Assembly: GCA_964526785.1 (NCBI GenBank)
Contig: CAZGMJ010000016.1
Coordinates: forward strand, 20,644 to 84,643
Direction of reading: 5' to 3'
DNA length: 64,000 nucleotides
DNA from: CAZGMJ01 sp964526785
GTDB taxonomy: Bacteria; Planctomycetota; Phycisphaerae; Sedimentisphaerales; Anaerobacaceae
The number at the start of each line of letters is the position of its first letter. The stretch's first letter is position 1. Positions 1 through 8,691 of this stretch are shown here, in pieces. Below the pieces are notes generated by a model. That model saw only the letters and a program-made list of their open reading frames with translations, ran no database searches and was not told the origin of the DNA. The position numbers and the translations under genes were made by a program.

Positions 1-1059
1 GTATCGACTGTAGAGGATGCCCAGCATCAGTTCGACCTGCTCGGCGTACTCGTAATTGGCGTAATGCTCCAGGAATTGTTCATATGCCCGGGCGGAGGCC
101 TGCGGTTTGTTGTCGCTGGCAAGCTGATTGGCGATGTCGAGCAGGTATTGGCGGGGGAGCAGTTGGGTGGAGTCGATTTCCATGATCTTGAGATACAAGT
201 CCGCTGCAGCCGAGAGGTTGCGTTCGGCGATACGCCTGCCGATCTCGTTGCGCAGGCGAGTAGTCTGGCGGCTTTCTTCGGTCTCCGGTTCGGCGGGCAC
301 TTCACGGCTGCGTACGGTCCTGACCGACGGCGAAATCGAGAACGGATCGCCGCCGCGGGCAACGGCGTCGCGGTACTGTCGACGTCGATTCCAGCGTTTG
401 AGCATGGCCCAGAGATCGAAATTGCTCGAACCGATCAATCCGACGGCGAGCATTCCGAGGATAGCGAGAATCCCGAAAGCGTAGCCCGAGAGGTGTGCAT
501 CATATGCCACATGGGGTGTATATCGGGCAATGACGTTGTCGATCAGGATCATTTTGATTGCGATGAAGTACAGGGCGGGCAATTCGATGGTGCCGATGAA
601 GAAGAACCAGTAGAGAACGGTTATGAGCGTCTGGGGGAAGAGCACGAGATAGGCTCCGGTTACGGCTGCGACAGCCCCGCTGGCTCCAAGGGTGCCGATA
701 TGCGACTGGGCGTTGAGGGCGGTGTGGCCGATTCCGCTGAATACGGCGCCGGCGAGATAAAAGCAGATGTATGCAACGTGTCCGAGTTTGTCGTTGACGT
801 TGTTACCGAACATGTAGAGGAAGTACATATTGCCCAGTATGTGCAGCAGACCGCCGTGGAGGAAGGCGTAGCTGAGGAACTGCCATACGTGCGGCCGGGC
901 GGGCACAAGTTGAAACTGCTGGGCCCATGGGCGGATGACGTCTTGTCCGCTCTGGCTGGTATACGTGAGGAAGAAGATAAGGACATTGATCGCAATCAGC
1001 GCATAGTTTGCGTAGGGCGTCTGTCTCGGTCGTATGTTGGTTCTAATCGGTAACAGCAC
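1..1059 (-). CDS. Rhomboid-family intramembrane serine protease with C-terminal TPR-like tail (partial)
   Basis: This is a rhomboid protease, which cleaves transmembrane substrates inside the lipid bilayer. The reading frame starts at a GTG (1059-1057), just after an in-frame TGA, and is still open at base 1, so the C-terminus lies outside the window; 353 residues are visible. Family landmarks are all present: HGGLLHILGN with the conserved His and Asn, the catalytic serine in GTLGASGA (about S127), and the catalytic histidine in AHLSGYAFG (about H189), set among six or so hydrophobic helices. After about residue 215 the chain becomes soluble and charged, and its last roughly 100 residues look like helical TPR repeats (LYLKIMEIDST, ARAYEQFLEHY). 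No strong ribosome binding site precedes the GTG, so the start is the weakest part of the call. The family is clear; the substrate is unknown. Confidence 0.88.
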   Translation of the reverse strand, partial: MLLPIRTNIRPRQTPYANYALIAINVLIFFLTYTSQSGQDVIRPWAQQFQLVPARPHVWQFLSYAFLHGGLLHILGNMYFLYMFGNNVNDKLGHVAYICFYLAGAVFSGIGHTALNAQSHIGTLGASGAVAAVTGAYLVLFPQTLITVLYWFFFIGTIELPALYFIAIKMILIDNVIARYTPHVAYDAHLSGYAFGILAILGMLAVGLIGSSNFDLWAMLKRWNRRRQYRDAVARGGDPFSISPSVRTVRSREVPAEPETEESRQTTRLRNEIGRRIAERNLSAAADLYLKIMEIDSTQLLPRQYLLDIANQLASDNKPQASARAYEQFLEHYANYEYAEQVELMLGILYSRY

Positions 1060-1137
1060 AGTTCGAGCACCGGTTCACAGTATTACGGAGTTCCAGCGGG
1101 ATCATTGTAGGGTGGCAGGCAGGTGATGACAAGCAAT

Positions 1138-1165
1138 AAAAAAGGAGGACGGCACAAGGCCGTCC
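1138..1165 (-). terminator. Intrinsic terminator (minus strand)
   Basis: Read on the minus strand, a perfect 7-bp stem (GGACGGC/GCCGTCC, 5-nt loop) is followed after TCC by six T residues. This is a classic Rho-independent terminator. It sits between the pectate lyase and rhomboid genes and must end a minus-strand transcript that begins to its right, where there is no conventional gene, so it marks a short RNA or tiny ORF. Confidence 0.7.
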
Positions 1166-1182
1166 CCGTGTAGAAATGGTCC

Positions 1183-1275
1183 TTACTGACCGACTTTTTC
1201 TCCCACTCGGAAAACACCGAGGCCTTTGGTATCGGCTCGCGTTTTCGTCTCCGCCCCAGCAGGTTTCCACTTAAT
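1183..1275 (-). other. Possible 30-codon basic peptide or small RNA ending at the terminator
   Basis: Upstream of the minus-strand terminator an open frame encodes about 30 residues, starting KWKPAGAETKTR after a potential ATT start and ending in a TAA 18 nt before the hairpin. The peptide is rich in Lys and Arg. There is no ATG, GTG or TTG start and no clear ribosome binding site, so a non-coding transcript is at least as likely. The frame is also closed upstream by a TAA at about 1326. I do not recognise it and report it because the terminator needs a transcript. Confidence 0.2.
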
Positions 1276-1389
1276 GAAAGTATAGGAAACGAATCGAGCC
1301 GGGCCTAATGGACGGGGAAAAATAGTTTACTTTCGGGCACAGAGGCTGATAATCAGAAGCATACTGTTGCAATGAACTGGAGGCACATG

Positions 1390-2547
1390 ATGTTTGACAG
1401 GTTTCGATTTGTGCGGGGACGGTCGGGCAGCGGGCCGCGTGTTTTGCCGGCTTTGCTGGTTGGGATGATGGTATGGGTTTTCGGGTCGGAGGCAACGGCC
1501 GGGCGGCGGGAAGCGAGTATCTCCTGGGATCGCTGTCTCGATCAGAAGGCGGAATTCTATGCGTCGCAGGAGGCGATTCGCATTGCGGACAACGTACTGT
1601 TGTATCAACGGCTGACAGGCGGCTGGCCCAAGAACACCGATATGGCGTCCATTTTGACGGTGTCGGAAAAGACCGATCTGCGCAACAGGAAGGACCGGAG
1701 AGATTCGACAATCGACAACGGTGCGACGTATACGCAGTTGCGGTACCTTGCGAAGGTATTCTCGGCGACCGAGCAGGGGCGCTTTGGCGAGGCGTTCAAC
1801 GAGGGTCTGGACTACCTGTTCGAGGCGCAATATGACAACGGCGGCTGGCCTCAGTTTTATCCGTTTCGTTCGGCGGAGAGCTACTCGAATCATATCACGT
1901 ACAACGACAATGCGATGATCGGCGTACTGCGTTTGTTGCGAGATGTCGCCCGGCCGGGGGCGGATTATCTTTTCGTCGATACGGGTCGGCGGGAGAAGGC
2001 ACGGCGAGCAGTGGACAAGGGAATCGAATGCATCCTGCGGACACAGATTGTTGTGGACGGGATCAAGACGGCGTGGTGCGCCCAGCACGACGAAGAGACG
2101 CTGGAGCCGGCGCCGGCACGTTCTTACGAGAAAGTCTCTATCAGCGGCAGTGAGAGCGTTGGTGTGGTTCGATTCCTGATGGACATCGACAAACCGAATT
2201 CTCATCTGATCAACGCCATTCAGAGCGCGGTGGCCTGGTTCGACCGGGTTAAGATTATGGGGATCAAGACAGAACGGAAGCCGGATGATTCCGAGAAGGG
2301 TTACGACGTTGTTGTGGTTGAGGATCCGGAGGCGGGTCCGATCTGGGCGAGGTTTTACGAGATCGGAACGAACCAGCCGATTTTCTGCGGACGCGACGGT
2401 GTGATTACGTACAGCCTTGCCGAGATCGAACAGGAGCGCCGTACGGGGTACTCGTGGTACGGTACGGGGCCGCGGAATCTGCTGACGAAGCACTATCCGG
2501 CCTGGCAGCGCAAATGGGTGCCGAATCTGAACGTACTGGAGGACTGA
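1390..2547 (+). CDS. Secreted pectate lyase, PL10 family
   Basis: The product is a polysaccharide lyase that cuts polygalacturonate by Ca-dependent beta-elimination outside the cytoplasm. PL10 hallmarks run through the whole chain: GGWPKN near residue 65, an alpha/alpha-toroid body with QYDNGGWPQFYP, then TYNDNAMIGVL, and the C-terminal cluster FCGRDGVITYSLAEIEQERR followed by GYSWYG, which carries the conserved Arg and Asp region of the active site. An N-terminal basic stretch and hydrophobic segment ending near EATAG acts as signal peptide. The start at 1390 is chosen because GGAGG at 1379-1383 lies 6 nt upstream; ATG 1387 and ATG 1372 are alternatives. The length of about 385 residues is normal for a single-domain PL10. 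It is followed 7 bp later by the peptidase gene, so the two may be cotranscribed. Confidence 0.9.
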   Translation: MFDRFRFVRGRSGSGPRVLPALLVGMMVWVFGSEATAGRREASISWDRCLDQKAEFYASQEAIRIADNVLLYQRLTGGWPKNTDMASILTVSEKTDLRNRKDRRDSTIDNGATYTQLRYLAKVFSATEQGRFGEAFNEGLDYLFEAQYDNGGWPQFYPFRSAESYSNHITYNDNAMIGVLRLLRDVARPGADYLFVDTGRREKARRAVDKGIECILRTQIVVDGIKTAWCAQHDEETLEPAPARSYEKVSISGSESVGVVRFLMDIDKPNSHLINAIQSAVAWFDRVKIMGIKTERKPDDSEKGYDVVVVEDPEAGPIWARFYEIGTNQPIFCGRDGVITYSLAEIEQERRTGYSWYGTGPRNLLTKHYPAWQRKWVPNLNVLED

Positions 2548-2554
2548 GCGGACA

Positions 2555-3643
2555 TTGGCGACTGTGCAGAAGGACATTCTGGCCGGGCGTATTCGAAGGA
2601 TTCGGCGGGCGCTGATCGAGCGGAAACTCGACGCACTGCTGATGACGAACCCGGCGAACGTGACGTATGTGACCGGCTTTCGCGGGGCGGACAGTTGGGC
2701 GCTGGCGACGCAGAGGCAGGTGTATCTGTTGACTGACAGCCGGTATACGGAGCAGGCTCGCAAGGAATGTTCGGCCTGCCGGATTGTGGAGCGGAAGGAG
2801 TCGCTGGCGCAGGATGTGGCCCGAATTGTACGGCGGTCCGCGTCGATATATACGATAGGCGTGGAAAAGCACACGTCACTCGGCAGTTATGAGAGTCTGA
2901 AGAAGCGTGTCGACAGGCGACTGCGGCCGGTTGACGGGATAACGCAAGCCGTTCGTCGCATTAAGGATGCGGGCGAGATTCGAGCGATCCGGACGTCGGC
3001 GGCTATCAGCCGTAAGGTGCTCGAACGGACGCTGGAGTACATCCAAGCCGGGATTTCGGAAATGGAACTGGCGGGGTTGCTCGATTTGGAGATGCGGCGG
3101 AACAATGCTGTGACGAGTTTCGAGACGATCGTGGCTTTCGGAGCCAACGGGTCGCGGCCGCACCATCAACCCGGCGCGAGAAGGTTGCGCAGGACCGATA
3201 CGGTTTTGATTGATTTCGGTGCAAAGCGAGACGGCTACTGCAGCGATATTACTCGTTGTTTTGCCGTAGGCAAAGCAACGCGGCTTTATCGAGAAGTGTT
3301 CGAAGCGGTCGAGCGGGCGCAGGCGGCGGCTATCGGGAAGATAAAGCCGGGCGCCCGACTTGCGGATGTGGACGAAGCGGCCCGGGAGGTGATCCGCGAG
3401 GCCGATCTACCCGTTTACGGACACGGAACGGGACACGGCTTCGGCCTGGAGATACACGAGGAACCTTTTCTCAAGCCGGGGGCCAAGGGAGTGCTTGAAG
3501 AAGGAACGGTGCTGACTATCGAGCCCGGCGTATACATGCCCGGCACGCTCGGGGTCCGCATAGAGGACGACGTTCTGGTTACGGACAACGGCTGCGAGGT
3601 TCTGACGCGACGTTGTCCGCATGCTCTTGCGCCTGGTTGCTGA
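2555..3643 (+). CDS. Xaa-Pro aminopeptidase (M24B metallopeptidase)
   Basis: This is a cytoplasmic dinuclear-metal peptidase that removes N-terminal residues preceding proline. The N-terminal creatinase-like domain (about 1-130, with NPANVTYVTGF and LLTDSRYTEQA) is followed by the pita-bread catalytic domain. The five metal ligands are visible in order: Asp in VLIDFGAKRDG, Asp in YCSDITR, His in GHGTGHGFG, Glu in TIEPGVY and Glu in VRIEDDV. At 362 residues it has the usual length of bacterial PepP/YpdF-type enzymes. It starts at TTG 2555 with GGAGG 12 nt upstream, and begins only 7 bp after the pectate lyase stop, so translational coupling is likely. No signal peptide. The exact substrate preference (dipeptides or oligopeptides) cannot be read from sequence. 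Confidence 0.9.
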   Translation: MATVQKDILAGRIRRIRRALIERKLDALLMTNPANVTYVTGFRGADSWALATQRQVYLLTDSRYTEQARKECSACRIVERKESLAQDVARIVRRSASIYTIGVEKHTSLGSYESLKKRVDRRLRPVDGITQAVRRIKDAGEIRAIRTSAAISRKVLERTLEYIQAGISEMELAGLLDLEMRRNNAVTSFETIVAFGANGSRPHHQPGARRLRRTDTVLIDFGAKRDGYCSDITRCFAVGKATRLYREVFEAVERAQAAAIGKIKPGARLADVDEAAREVIREADLPVYGHGTGHGFGLEIHEEPFLKPGAKGVLEEGTVLTIEPGVYMPGTLGVRIEDDVLVTDNGCEVLTRRCPHALAPGC

Positions 3644-3660
3644 GGAGCATGCCGCAGGCC

Positions 3661-3689
3661 TTTCGGTTCATGGATATGGCGGGTATAAT
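3661..3689 (+). promoter_or_regulatory. Candidate sigma-70 promoter for FG-GAP gene
   Basis: A perfect TATAAT at 3684-3689 lies 17 nt after a weak -35 (TTTCGG, 3661-3666). The predicted start near 3696 would leave a leader of about 36 nt before ATG 3732, which carries a GGAG ribosome binding site. The poor -35 keeps this tentative. Confidence 0.35.
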
Positions 3690-3731
3690 CATGCGGTTAC
3701 GCATTGCAAGACAATTGACGGAGATTGACGC

Positions 3732-4883
3732 ATGAGATCGGTGCAAACACTCGCAGTGACGTTTGCGGTTCTGGTGACAACAAGTCTGGCCGGGCGCGAC
3801 GTTCGATTTGAGAAGACGGTTGTGGATACCACCTTTCGATCCGAAGGGGTAGCGGTGGGGGATGTCAATCACGACGGCAAACCGGACATACTGGCGGGGG
3901 ACGTGTGGTATGCCGCACCGGACTGGGAAATGCACGAGTTGCGTCCAGCGGGTACGTACGATCCCAAGAAAGGGTACAGCAACTGCTTTGCCAATTTCGC
4001 ACAGGATGTGGATGGCGACGGCTGGGTGGACTCGATTGTTGTGGGGATGCCGGGCGGGCCGTGTCTGTGGTATCAGAATCCGCAGAACCGCCCCGGTTAT
4101 TGGCCGCAGCGTACGGTGGCTCGAAGCGCGTGCAACGAGACGCCGGTATGTCTCGATCTGCGGGGCGACGGCCGAGCGGTTCCTTTATTCGCCGTTCAGC
4201 CGGAAGGGCTGATGGCGTGGTTCAGCATTCCCGACGATCTTGCGGGACACTGGGACATGCACGTTATTGCAGGACCCAAGGCTCCGGGGACGCAGCGTTT
4301 CAGTCATGGACTCGGTGTGGGCGATGTCAACGGCGACGGTCGCAGGGATGTACTGATCACGGAGGGGTGGTGGGAGGCGCCTGAGGACCGAACGCAGGCA
4401 GACTGGAAATTCCACAAGGCGGGTCTTGGGCCGAAGTGTGCCGACATGCTCGTTTACGATGTGGACGCCGACGGCGACAGCGATGTGATTACCAGTTCGG
4501 CACACAGCTACGGCATCTGGTGGTTCGAGCAAAGGGCGGCAGGCGACGGTTCGACATTTGTTCAGCATGATATCTTCAAGGAATTCTCTCAGCCGCATGC
4601 GATCCGCCTGGCGGATATCGATGATGACGGCGTGATGGATCTGGTTACCGGCAAGAGGCATTTTGCGCACAACGGCAAGGATCCGGGCGGGCATGAACCG
4701 GCGGTGATGTACTGGTTCGAACTGCGGCGGGGGGATAATGGAAGCGTGGAGTACATCCCACACAAGATAGACGACGATTCAGGTGTGGGAACGCAGTTCG
4801 AGGTGGTGGATTTCAATCAGGACGGCAAGATCGATATCGTGGCGTCGAACAAGAAGGGCGTACATTTCTTTCTGCAACAATAG
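3732..4883 (+). CDS. Secreted FG-GAP/VCBS repeat beta-propeller protein
   Basis: The protein has an N-terminal signal peptide (SVQTLAVTFAVLVTTSLAG) followed by six or seven FG-GAP/VCBS-type Ca-binding repeats. Each has the D-x-[DN]-x-D-G-x-x-D core: DVNHDGKPDIL, DVDGDGWVDS, DVNGDGRRDVL, DVDADGDSDVI, DIDDDGVMDLV and DFNQDGKIDIV. Such repeats fold into a seven-bladed propeller, as in integrin alpha chains, and bind Ca2+. Its 383 residues make one complete propeller with no attached catalytic domain. In planctomycetes this class is exported and probably binds carbohydrate or surface partners, but no enzymatic activity can be assigned. It stands alone between the peptidase and the thiamine gene, with a candidate promoter of its own. 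Confidence 0.8.
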   Translation: MRSVQTLAVTFAVLVTTSLAGRDVRFEKTVVDTTFRSEGVAVGDVNHDGKPDILAGDVWYAAPDWEMHELRPAGTYDPKKGYSNCFANFAQDVDGDGWVDSIVVGMPGGPCLWYQNPQNRPGYWPQRTVARSACNETPVCLDLRGDGRAVPLFAVQPEGLMAWFSIPDDLAGHWDMHVIAGPKAPGTQRFSHGLGVGDVNGDGRRDVLITEGWWEAPEDRTQADWKFHKAGLGPKCADMLVYDVDADGDSDVITSSAHSYGIWWFEQRAAGDGSTFVQHDIFKEFSQPHAIRLADIDDDGVMDLVTGKRHFAHNGKDPGGHEPAVMYWFELRRGDNGSVEYIPHKIDDDSGVGTQFEVVDFNQDGKIDIVASNKKGVHFFLQQ

Positions 4884-4904
4884 CTCAGCAGCGCGTGGCG
4901 GCAT

Positions 4905-4932
4905 TTGACAAGCGGTTGGAAGCAGTTATAAT
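4905..4932 (+). promoter_or_regulatory. Consensus sigma-70 promoter of the thiC transcript
   Basis: TTGACA at 4905-4910 and TATAAT at 4927-4932, both perfect, are separated by 16 nt. Transcription should begin near 4939, immediately upstream of the TPP riboswitch, which fits the expected arrangement of a strong constitutive promoter with control by attenuation. Confidence 0.85.
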
Positions 4933-4943
4933 ACGGTTTTACG

Positions 4944-5022
4944 CACTAGGGGTGGTTCGCGGTGTCGCGGGCCTGAGAAAAGACCCTTCGAACCTGATCA
5001 GGGTACTCGCCGGAGAAAGGTG
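4944..5022 (+). promoter_or_regulatory. TPP riboswitch (THI element)
   Basis: The leader carries the conserved THI-box blocks in order: GGGGTG (4949-4954), CTGAGAAA (4973-4980), ACCCTTCGAACCTGATC (4983-4999) and a closing purine-rich GGAGAAAGGTG (5012-5022). The CTGAGA and ACCTGAT segments are the pyrimidine- and pyrophosphate-sensing cores of the thiamine pyrophosphate aptamer. It is followed by an intrinsic terminator and thiC, so ligand binding is expected to shut down thiC. The P1 ends are approximate. Confidence 0.95.
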
Positions 5023-5082
5023 ATCACACCTGCGTAGGAAAGTGATGGATGATATTGCAATCAGATGCAACACCCACATACG

Positions 5083-5109
5083 AATCGCTCGCTATCGCAG
5101 CGATTTTTT
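5083..5109 (+). terminator. Riboswitch expression-platform terminator
   Basis: A 7-bp stem (AATCGCT/AGCGATT, 9-nt loop) runs directly into a T tract. It lies about 60 nt downstream of the TPP aptamer and 92 nt before the thiC start codon. This is what a transcription-attenuating platform looks like. Between it and thiC is a G8 run (5164-5171) and no other gene. Confidence 0.75.
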
Positions 5110-5201
5110 CGTTATTCGGCGTCCCTTGTTATCCGTATGCCCACCTGCCGTTATTTTGCATGCGGGGGGGGTAGGCATCTCGAGCAGACGATGAGACAGA
5201 T

Positions 5202-6521
5202 ATGGCGACACAACTACAAACAGCACGAAACGGTTCAACAAGTAATGCAATGCAGCTTGTCGCCGAGGCCGAAGGGCTTTCGGTCGAGCGTGTGCGGGAG
5301 GAAATTGCGGCCGGACGGCTGGTGATTCCCGCAAACATGCAGCACCTTGAGGCGAATCTCAGACCCGCGGGCATCGGGCGTGCGCTTTCGACGAAAGTCA
5401 ACGCCAATATCGGTACGAGCAGCGATCGCTCGACGATCGACGAGGAGATCGAGAAGATGCGGGCGGGGCTGGAGGTCGGCGCCGATGCGATGATGGATCT
5501 TAGTACGGGCGGCAATCTGGACGAGACGCGAGAGCAACTGCTGGCGCATTGTCCGGTGCCATTCGGTACGGTTCCGATCTATCAGGTGATCGAGAACAGG
5601 AGCGTTGAGGACATCAGCGCGAAGATTATTCTGGAGACTGTCGCCAAGCAGGCCGAACAGGGAGTGGACTTCTTTACGATTCACGCAGGGGTGTTGCGCG
5701 AGCATCTGCCTTTACTGGAGAACCGGGTGGCGGGTATCGTAAGCCGAGGCGGGGCGCTGCTGGCCAAGTGGATGCTGCATCACGGTCGACAGAATCCGAT
5801 GTACGAAATGTTCGACGATCTGTGCGATATCATGGTTCAGTACGACGTTTGTTTTTCGCTTGGTGACGGATTGCGGCCGGGCGCTATTGCCGATGCGACC
5901 GATGCGGCGCAAATCGCGGAACTAAAGACGCTGGGCGAGTTGACACAGCGTGCGCAGGAAAAGGGCTGCCAGGTGATGGTGGAGGGGCCCGGACACGTGC
6001 CGTTCGATCAGATTCAGTACAACATGGAGATCCAGCAGGAAGTATGCAACGGTGCGCCGTTTTACGTGCTCGGTCCGCTGGTTACCGATATTGCGGCGGG
6101 CTACGATCACATCACCTCGGCTATCGGCGGCACTGCGGCCGCTTTCTACGGCGCTTCGTTCCTTTGCTATGTGACTCCCCGGGAGCATCTCGGGCTTCCG
6201 AACGCCGATGATGTTCGGGCAGGCGTGGTGGCGGCCAAGATCGCCGCTCATGCGGGTGATGTGGCCCGCGGACACGGCAATGCAGCCCAGCGGGACAGAG
6301 AATTAAGCGCCGCGCGAGCCAATCTCGACTGGGATACGCATCTCGAGATGGCGCTCGACTCGAAACTTGCCCGCAGGATGCACGAGGAAGCGTGCAAGGA
6401 GGGCGAGGCCGGCGGGCAGCAGAGCGCGGATTACTGTTCGATGTGCGGCAAGGCGTGGTGCAGCGTACGGATCAACAGGGAATTGCGCGACGCGATACGG
6501 ACGGCCGACGCTGCGAAGTGA
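5202..6521 (+). CDS. thiC: Phosphomethylpyrimidine synthase ThiC
   Basis: ThiC is the radical SAM enzyme that rearranges aminoimidazole ribotide into hydroxymethylpyrimidine phosphate for thiamine synthesis. The short bacterial form is seen (439 residues, lacking the long N-terminal domain of the E. coli type). Clear motifs include NANIGTSSDRSTIDEE, ADAMMDLSTGG, CPVPFGTVPIYQ, DFFTIHAGV, SRGGALLAKW, MVEGPGHVPFDQI and PFYVLGPLVTDIAAGYDHI. The C-terminal CSMCGKAWC (C-x2-C-x4-C) binds the 4Fe-4S cluster. It is the only thiamine gene here and is controlled by the TPP riboswitch just upstream. The response regulator gene follows after 39 bp, so read-through into phoB is possible. Confidence 0.97.
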   Translation: MATQLQTARNGSTSNAMQLVAEAEGLSVERVREEIAAGRLVIPANMQHLEANLRPAGIGRALSTKVNANIGTSSDRSTIDEEIEKMRAGLEVGADAMMDLSTGGNLDETREQLLAHCPVPFGTVPIYQVIENRSVEDISAKIILETVAKQAEQGVDFFTIHAGVLREHLPLLENRVAGIVSRGGALLAKWMLHHGRQNPMYEMFDDLCDIMVQYDVCFSLGDGLRPGAIADATDAAQIAELKTLGELTQRAQEKGCQVMVEGPGHVPFDQIQYNMEIQQEVCNGAPFYVLGPLVTDIAAGYDHITSAIGGTAAAFYGASFLCYVTPREHLGLPNADDVRAGVVAAKIAAHAGDVARGHGNAAQRDRELSAARANLDWDTHLEMALDSKLARRMHEEACKEGEAGGQQSADYCSMCGKAWCSVRINRELRDAIRTADAAK

Positions 6522-6560
6522 CGACGGACCGCTCGTTCGGTGGCGCTGATTGAGGGATGT

Positions 6561-7244
6561 ATGGCCAGAGGCACCATCCTGATTGTCGAAGATGACCGCG
6601 ATATCGTGGAGATGATCGAGTACAATCTCCATGAGGAGGGGTACGAGACGTCCGCAGCGTTAGACGGCGAGACGGGCGTGGAGCGGGCGCGCAGGGAGCG
6701 ACCCGATCTGATTATTCTCGATATCATGCTGCCGGTGCACGACGGTTTCGAGGTCTGCCGCATGCTGAAGAGCGACCACCGTACCAGCGGCATACCGATC
6801 ATCATTCTCAGTGCGAAGTCCCAGGAGATAGACAAGGTTACCGGGCTGGAACTCGGCGCCGACGACTACGTCACCAAGCCGTTCAGTCCGAGGGAACTGA
6901 TCGCGAGAATCCGGGCGATTCTTCGGCGCGGTTCGGCCAACGGTTCGGGCGAGAGGCTGGAAGCGGGCGAGGTGGTGATCGACCGGGAACGGCACAAGGT
7001 TTCGGCAGGGGGCCGGGAGATCGCGTTGACGCACACCGAATTCAAGGTTCTCGAAGCGCTTGTGCGGCGTGCGGGTGCGGTGCTGTCCCGGGAGATAATC
7101 CTCGATACGATCGGGGCCGACGACAACATGGTGTGCGATCGTACGGTGGATGCGCATATCAAGAGTCTGCGGCGCAAGCTGGGCGACGCACGCGACTATA
7201 TCGAGACGATTCGCGGCGTGGGGTATCGGTTCAAGGAGGTGTAG
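6561..7244 (+). CDS. phoB: PhoB-type response regulator
   Basis: This is a 227-residue OmpR/PhoB-family transcription factor. The receiver domain (about 1-120) has the acidic pair ED-D at 10-12, the phospho-acceptor Asp at about 54 in ILDIMLPVHDG, and the conserved Lys in DYVTKPF (about 106). The winged-helix effector domain (about 130-225) ends with the typical GVGYRFKE. ATG 6561 is preferred over the in-frame GTG at 6540 because it has GAGGG just upstream and gives the standard N-terminus. The stop codon abuts the ATG of the sensor kinase. The PhoB identity is inferred from context (PhoR-like kinase, four 11-bp TTCAC repeats, NptA and PhoU downstream), not from sequence alone. Confidence 0.88.
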   Translation: MARGTILIVEDDRDIVEMIEYNLHEEGYETSAALDGETGVERARRERPDLIILDIMLPVHDGFEVCRMLKSDHRTSGIPIIILSAKSQEIDKVTGLELGADDYVTKPFSPRELIARIRAILRRGSANGSGERLEAGEVVIDRERHKVSAGGREIALTHTEFKVLEALVRRAGAVLSREIILDTIGADDNMVCDRTVDAHIKSLRRKLGDARDYIETIRGVGYRFKEV

Positions 7245-8669
7245 ATGTCCGGCAAGATCCTCTGGAAATTTCTCGGTGCTTTCATCTTCATCAGTCTGAT
7301 AGCAGTGTTCCTGCTCGACTTTATTGTCACGCTGAAGCTCCAGGACCATTTCGAGGATCGCATCGTGGACGAGTTGCGGAACAACGCGATGATGGTGGCC
7401 GAGATCATCCATGACGATCTGCAGTCGGACCATCTTTCGGACATACGGCGCCAGGTCGCTGATCTGGCCGGCAAGCTGGATATGCGCATTACGGTTGTAG
7501 ACCGGCAGGGGAATGTGTTGGGCGACTCGGCCGAGGATTATGCCAAAATGGAAAATCATGCGGGGCGTTTTGAGATAGCCGAGGCGATGGACAGCGGATT
7601 CGGGCAGAGCACGCGGCCGAGCGAGACTCTCGGTTATCCGATGAAATACGTGGCGGTGCGCGTCGACGGGGCGGACGATCCGCTTGGAGTGGTTCGTTTT
7701 GCGTTGCCGCTGTCGCAGTTGCGTCTCGAAAAGCAGTTGGTGTATCGGATCATTCTCGTCAGCGCCGCGATTTCGATTCTTATCAGTTTCGGCGTAGCCT
7801 ATTGGGTTTCGCGGAGCATAACGTCTCCGATCAGACGGATCCAGCGAGCCGCCGAGCAGATTGCCTGCGGGCAATTCGGTGCGACCGTCAGAGTGTCGAG
7901 CAGAGACGAGTTGGGGCAGTTGGCCCGGTCGCTGAATGCGATGTCCTGTGAATTGCAGCGAAAGATGGAGAATCTCAACCGGATGCATCGCTTGCGAACG
8001 GATTTTCTGGCCAGCGTCTCTCACGAACTCAAGACTCCATTGACGCTTATTCGCGGGTATATCGAGACGCTGGAAGGGCGGGCTATCGAGGACAGGGATA
8101 AGGCACGGCGATTCGTCTCAATCATCAAGAATCATGCGGACCGTTTGAGCAACATCGTAGATGATCTGCTGCAATTGAGCGAACTGGAGCTTTCCGAAAG
8201 CGGTATCCGGAAGGTCCCGTTTGATCTGCGGGATGTGATCAACGAGGTTACGCTCGGTTTCGGCCATGCGCTGGAACAGAAGAAGCATGATTTGAAGGTG
8301 CGTGCGGAGGGGAGCGATTTCAAAATCAGCGGCGATTCCGGGAAGATCGAGCAACTTCTGGTCAATCTTATCGACAACGCCATCAAGTACACCGAACCCG
8401 GCGGCGCAATCGAAATACGGCTTACGGAGGGCGACGAGCGGACCACGATCCGTGTTCGGGACAACGGAATCGGAATCAGCCCGGCACATATCGATCGCGT
8501 ATTCGAGCGGTTCTACAGAGTGGACAAGGCGCGCAGCCGGGAACTCGGGGGGACGGGACTGGGGCTCGGCATAGCCAAACACATCGTACTGGCCCACGGG
8601 GGCGAGATTCGCATAGACAGCACTCCGGGTCACGGGACCGAGGTCGTTGTCGTACTGCCGAAATCATAG
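7245..8669 (+). CDS. phoR: PhoR-type membrane sensor histidine kinase
   Basis: This is a 474-residue inner-membrane kinase. TM1 (about 9-31) and TM2 (about 166-188) flank an extracytoplasmic sensor region of about 130 residues. A HAMP linker follows (SRSITSPIRRIQRAAEQI), then HisKA with phospho-acceptor His at about 260 in SVSHELKTPLTLIRGY, and a HATPase_c domain with N box NLIDNAIKYT, G1 DNGIGIS and G2 GTGLGLGIAKHIV. The ATG directly follows the phoB stop and has AGGAGGTG at ideal spacing, so the pair is one operon. The large sensor loop differs from E. coli PhoR, which has almost none. It is the cognate kinase for the upstream regulator and most likely reports phosphate limitation. Confidence 0.88.
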   Translation: MSGKILWKFLGAFIFISLIAVFLLDFIVTLKLQDHFEDRIVDELRNNAMMVAEIIHDDLQSDHLSDIRRQVADLAGKLDMRITVVDRQGNVLGDSAEDYAKMENHAGRFEIAEAMDSGFGQSTRPSETLGYPMKYVAVRVDGADDPLGVVRFALPLSQLRLEKQLVYRIILVSAAISILISFGVAYWVSRSITSPIRRIQRAAEQIACGQFGATVRVSSRDELGQLARSLNAMSCELQRKMENLNRMHRLRTDFLASVSHELKTPLTLIRGYIETLEGRAIEDRDKARRFVSIIKNHADRLSNIVDDLLQLSELELSESGIRKVPFDLRDVINEVTLGFGHALEQKKHDLKVRAEGSDFKISGDSGKIEQLLVNLIDNAIKYTEPGGAIEIRLTEGDERTTIRVRDNGIGISPAHIDRVFERFYRVDKARSRELGGTGLGLGIAKHIVLAHGGEIRIDSTPGHGTEVVVVLPKS

Positions 8670-8691
8670 GTTCTCTTTTCGCCCTTCGGTT

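Noticed and set aside
64..1053. Plus-strand open frame of 329 codons opposite the rhomboid gene
   Set aside because: The opposite strand encodes an unmistakable rhomboid with all catalytic motifs; this frame is its antisense shadow and has no recognisable domains.
1327..2874. Minus-strand open frame of 515 codons across the pectate lyase and peptidase genes
   Set aside because: It spans two well-supported plus-strand genes and has shadow-type composition rich in Arg, Pro and Ser.
6660..8024. Minus-strand open frame of 454 codons opposite phoB/phoR
   Set aside because: It crosses the boundary of two clear two-component genes and has no family motif.
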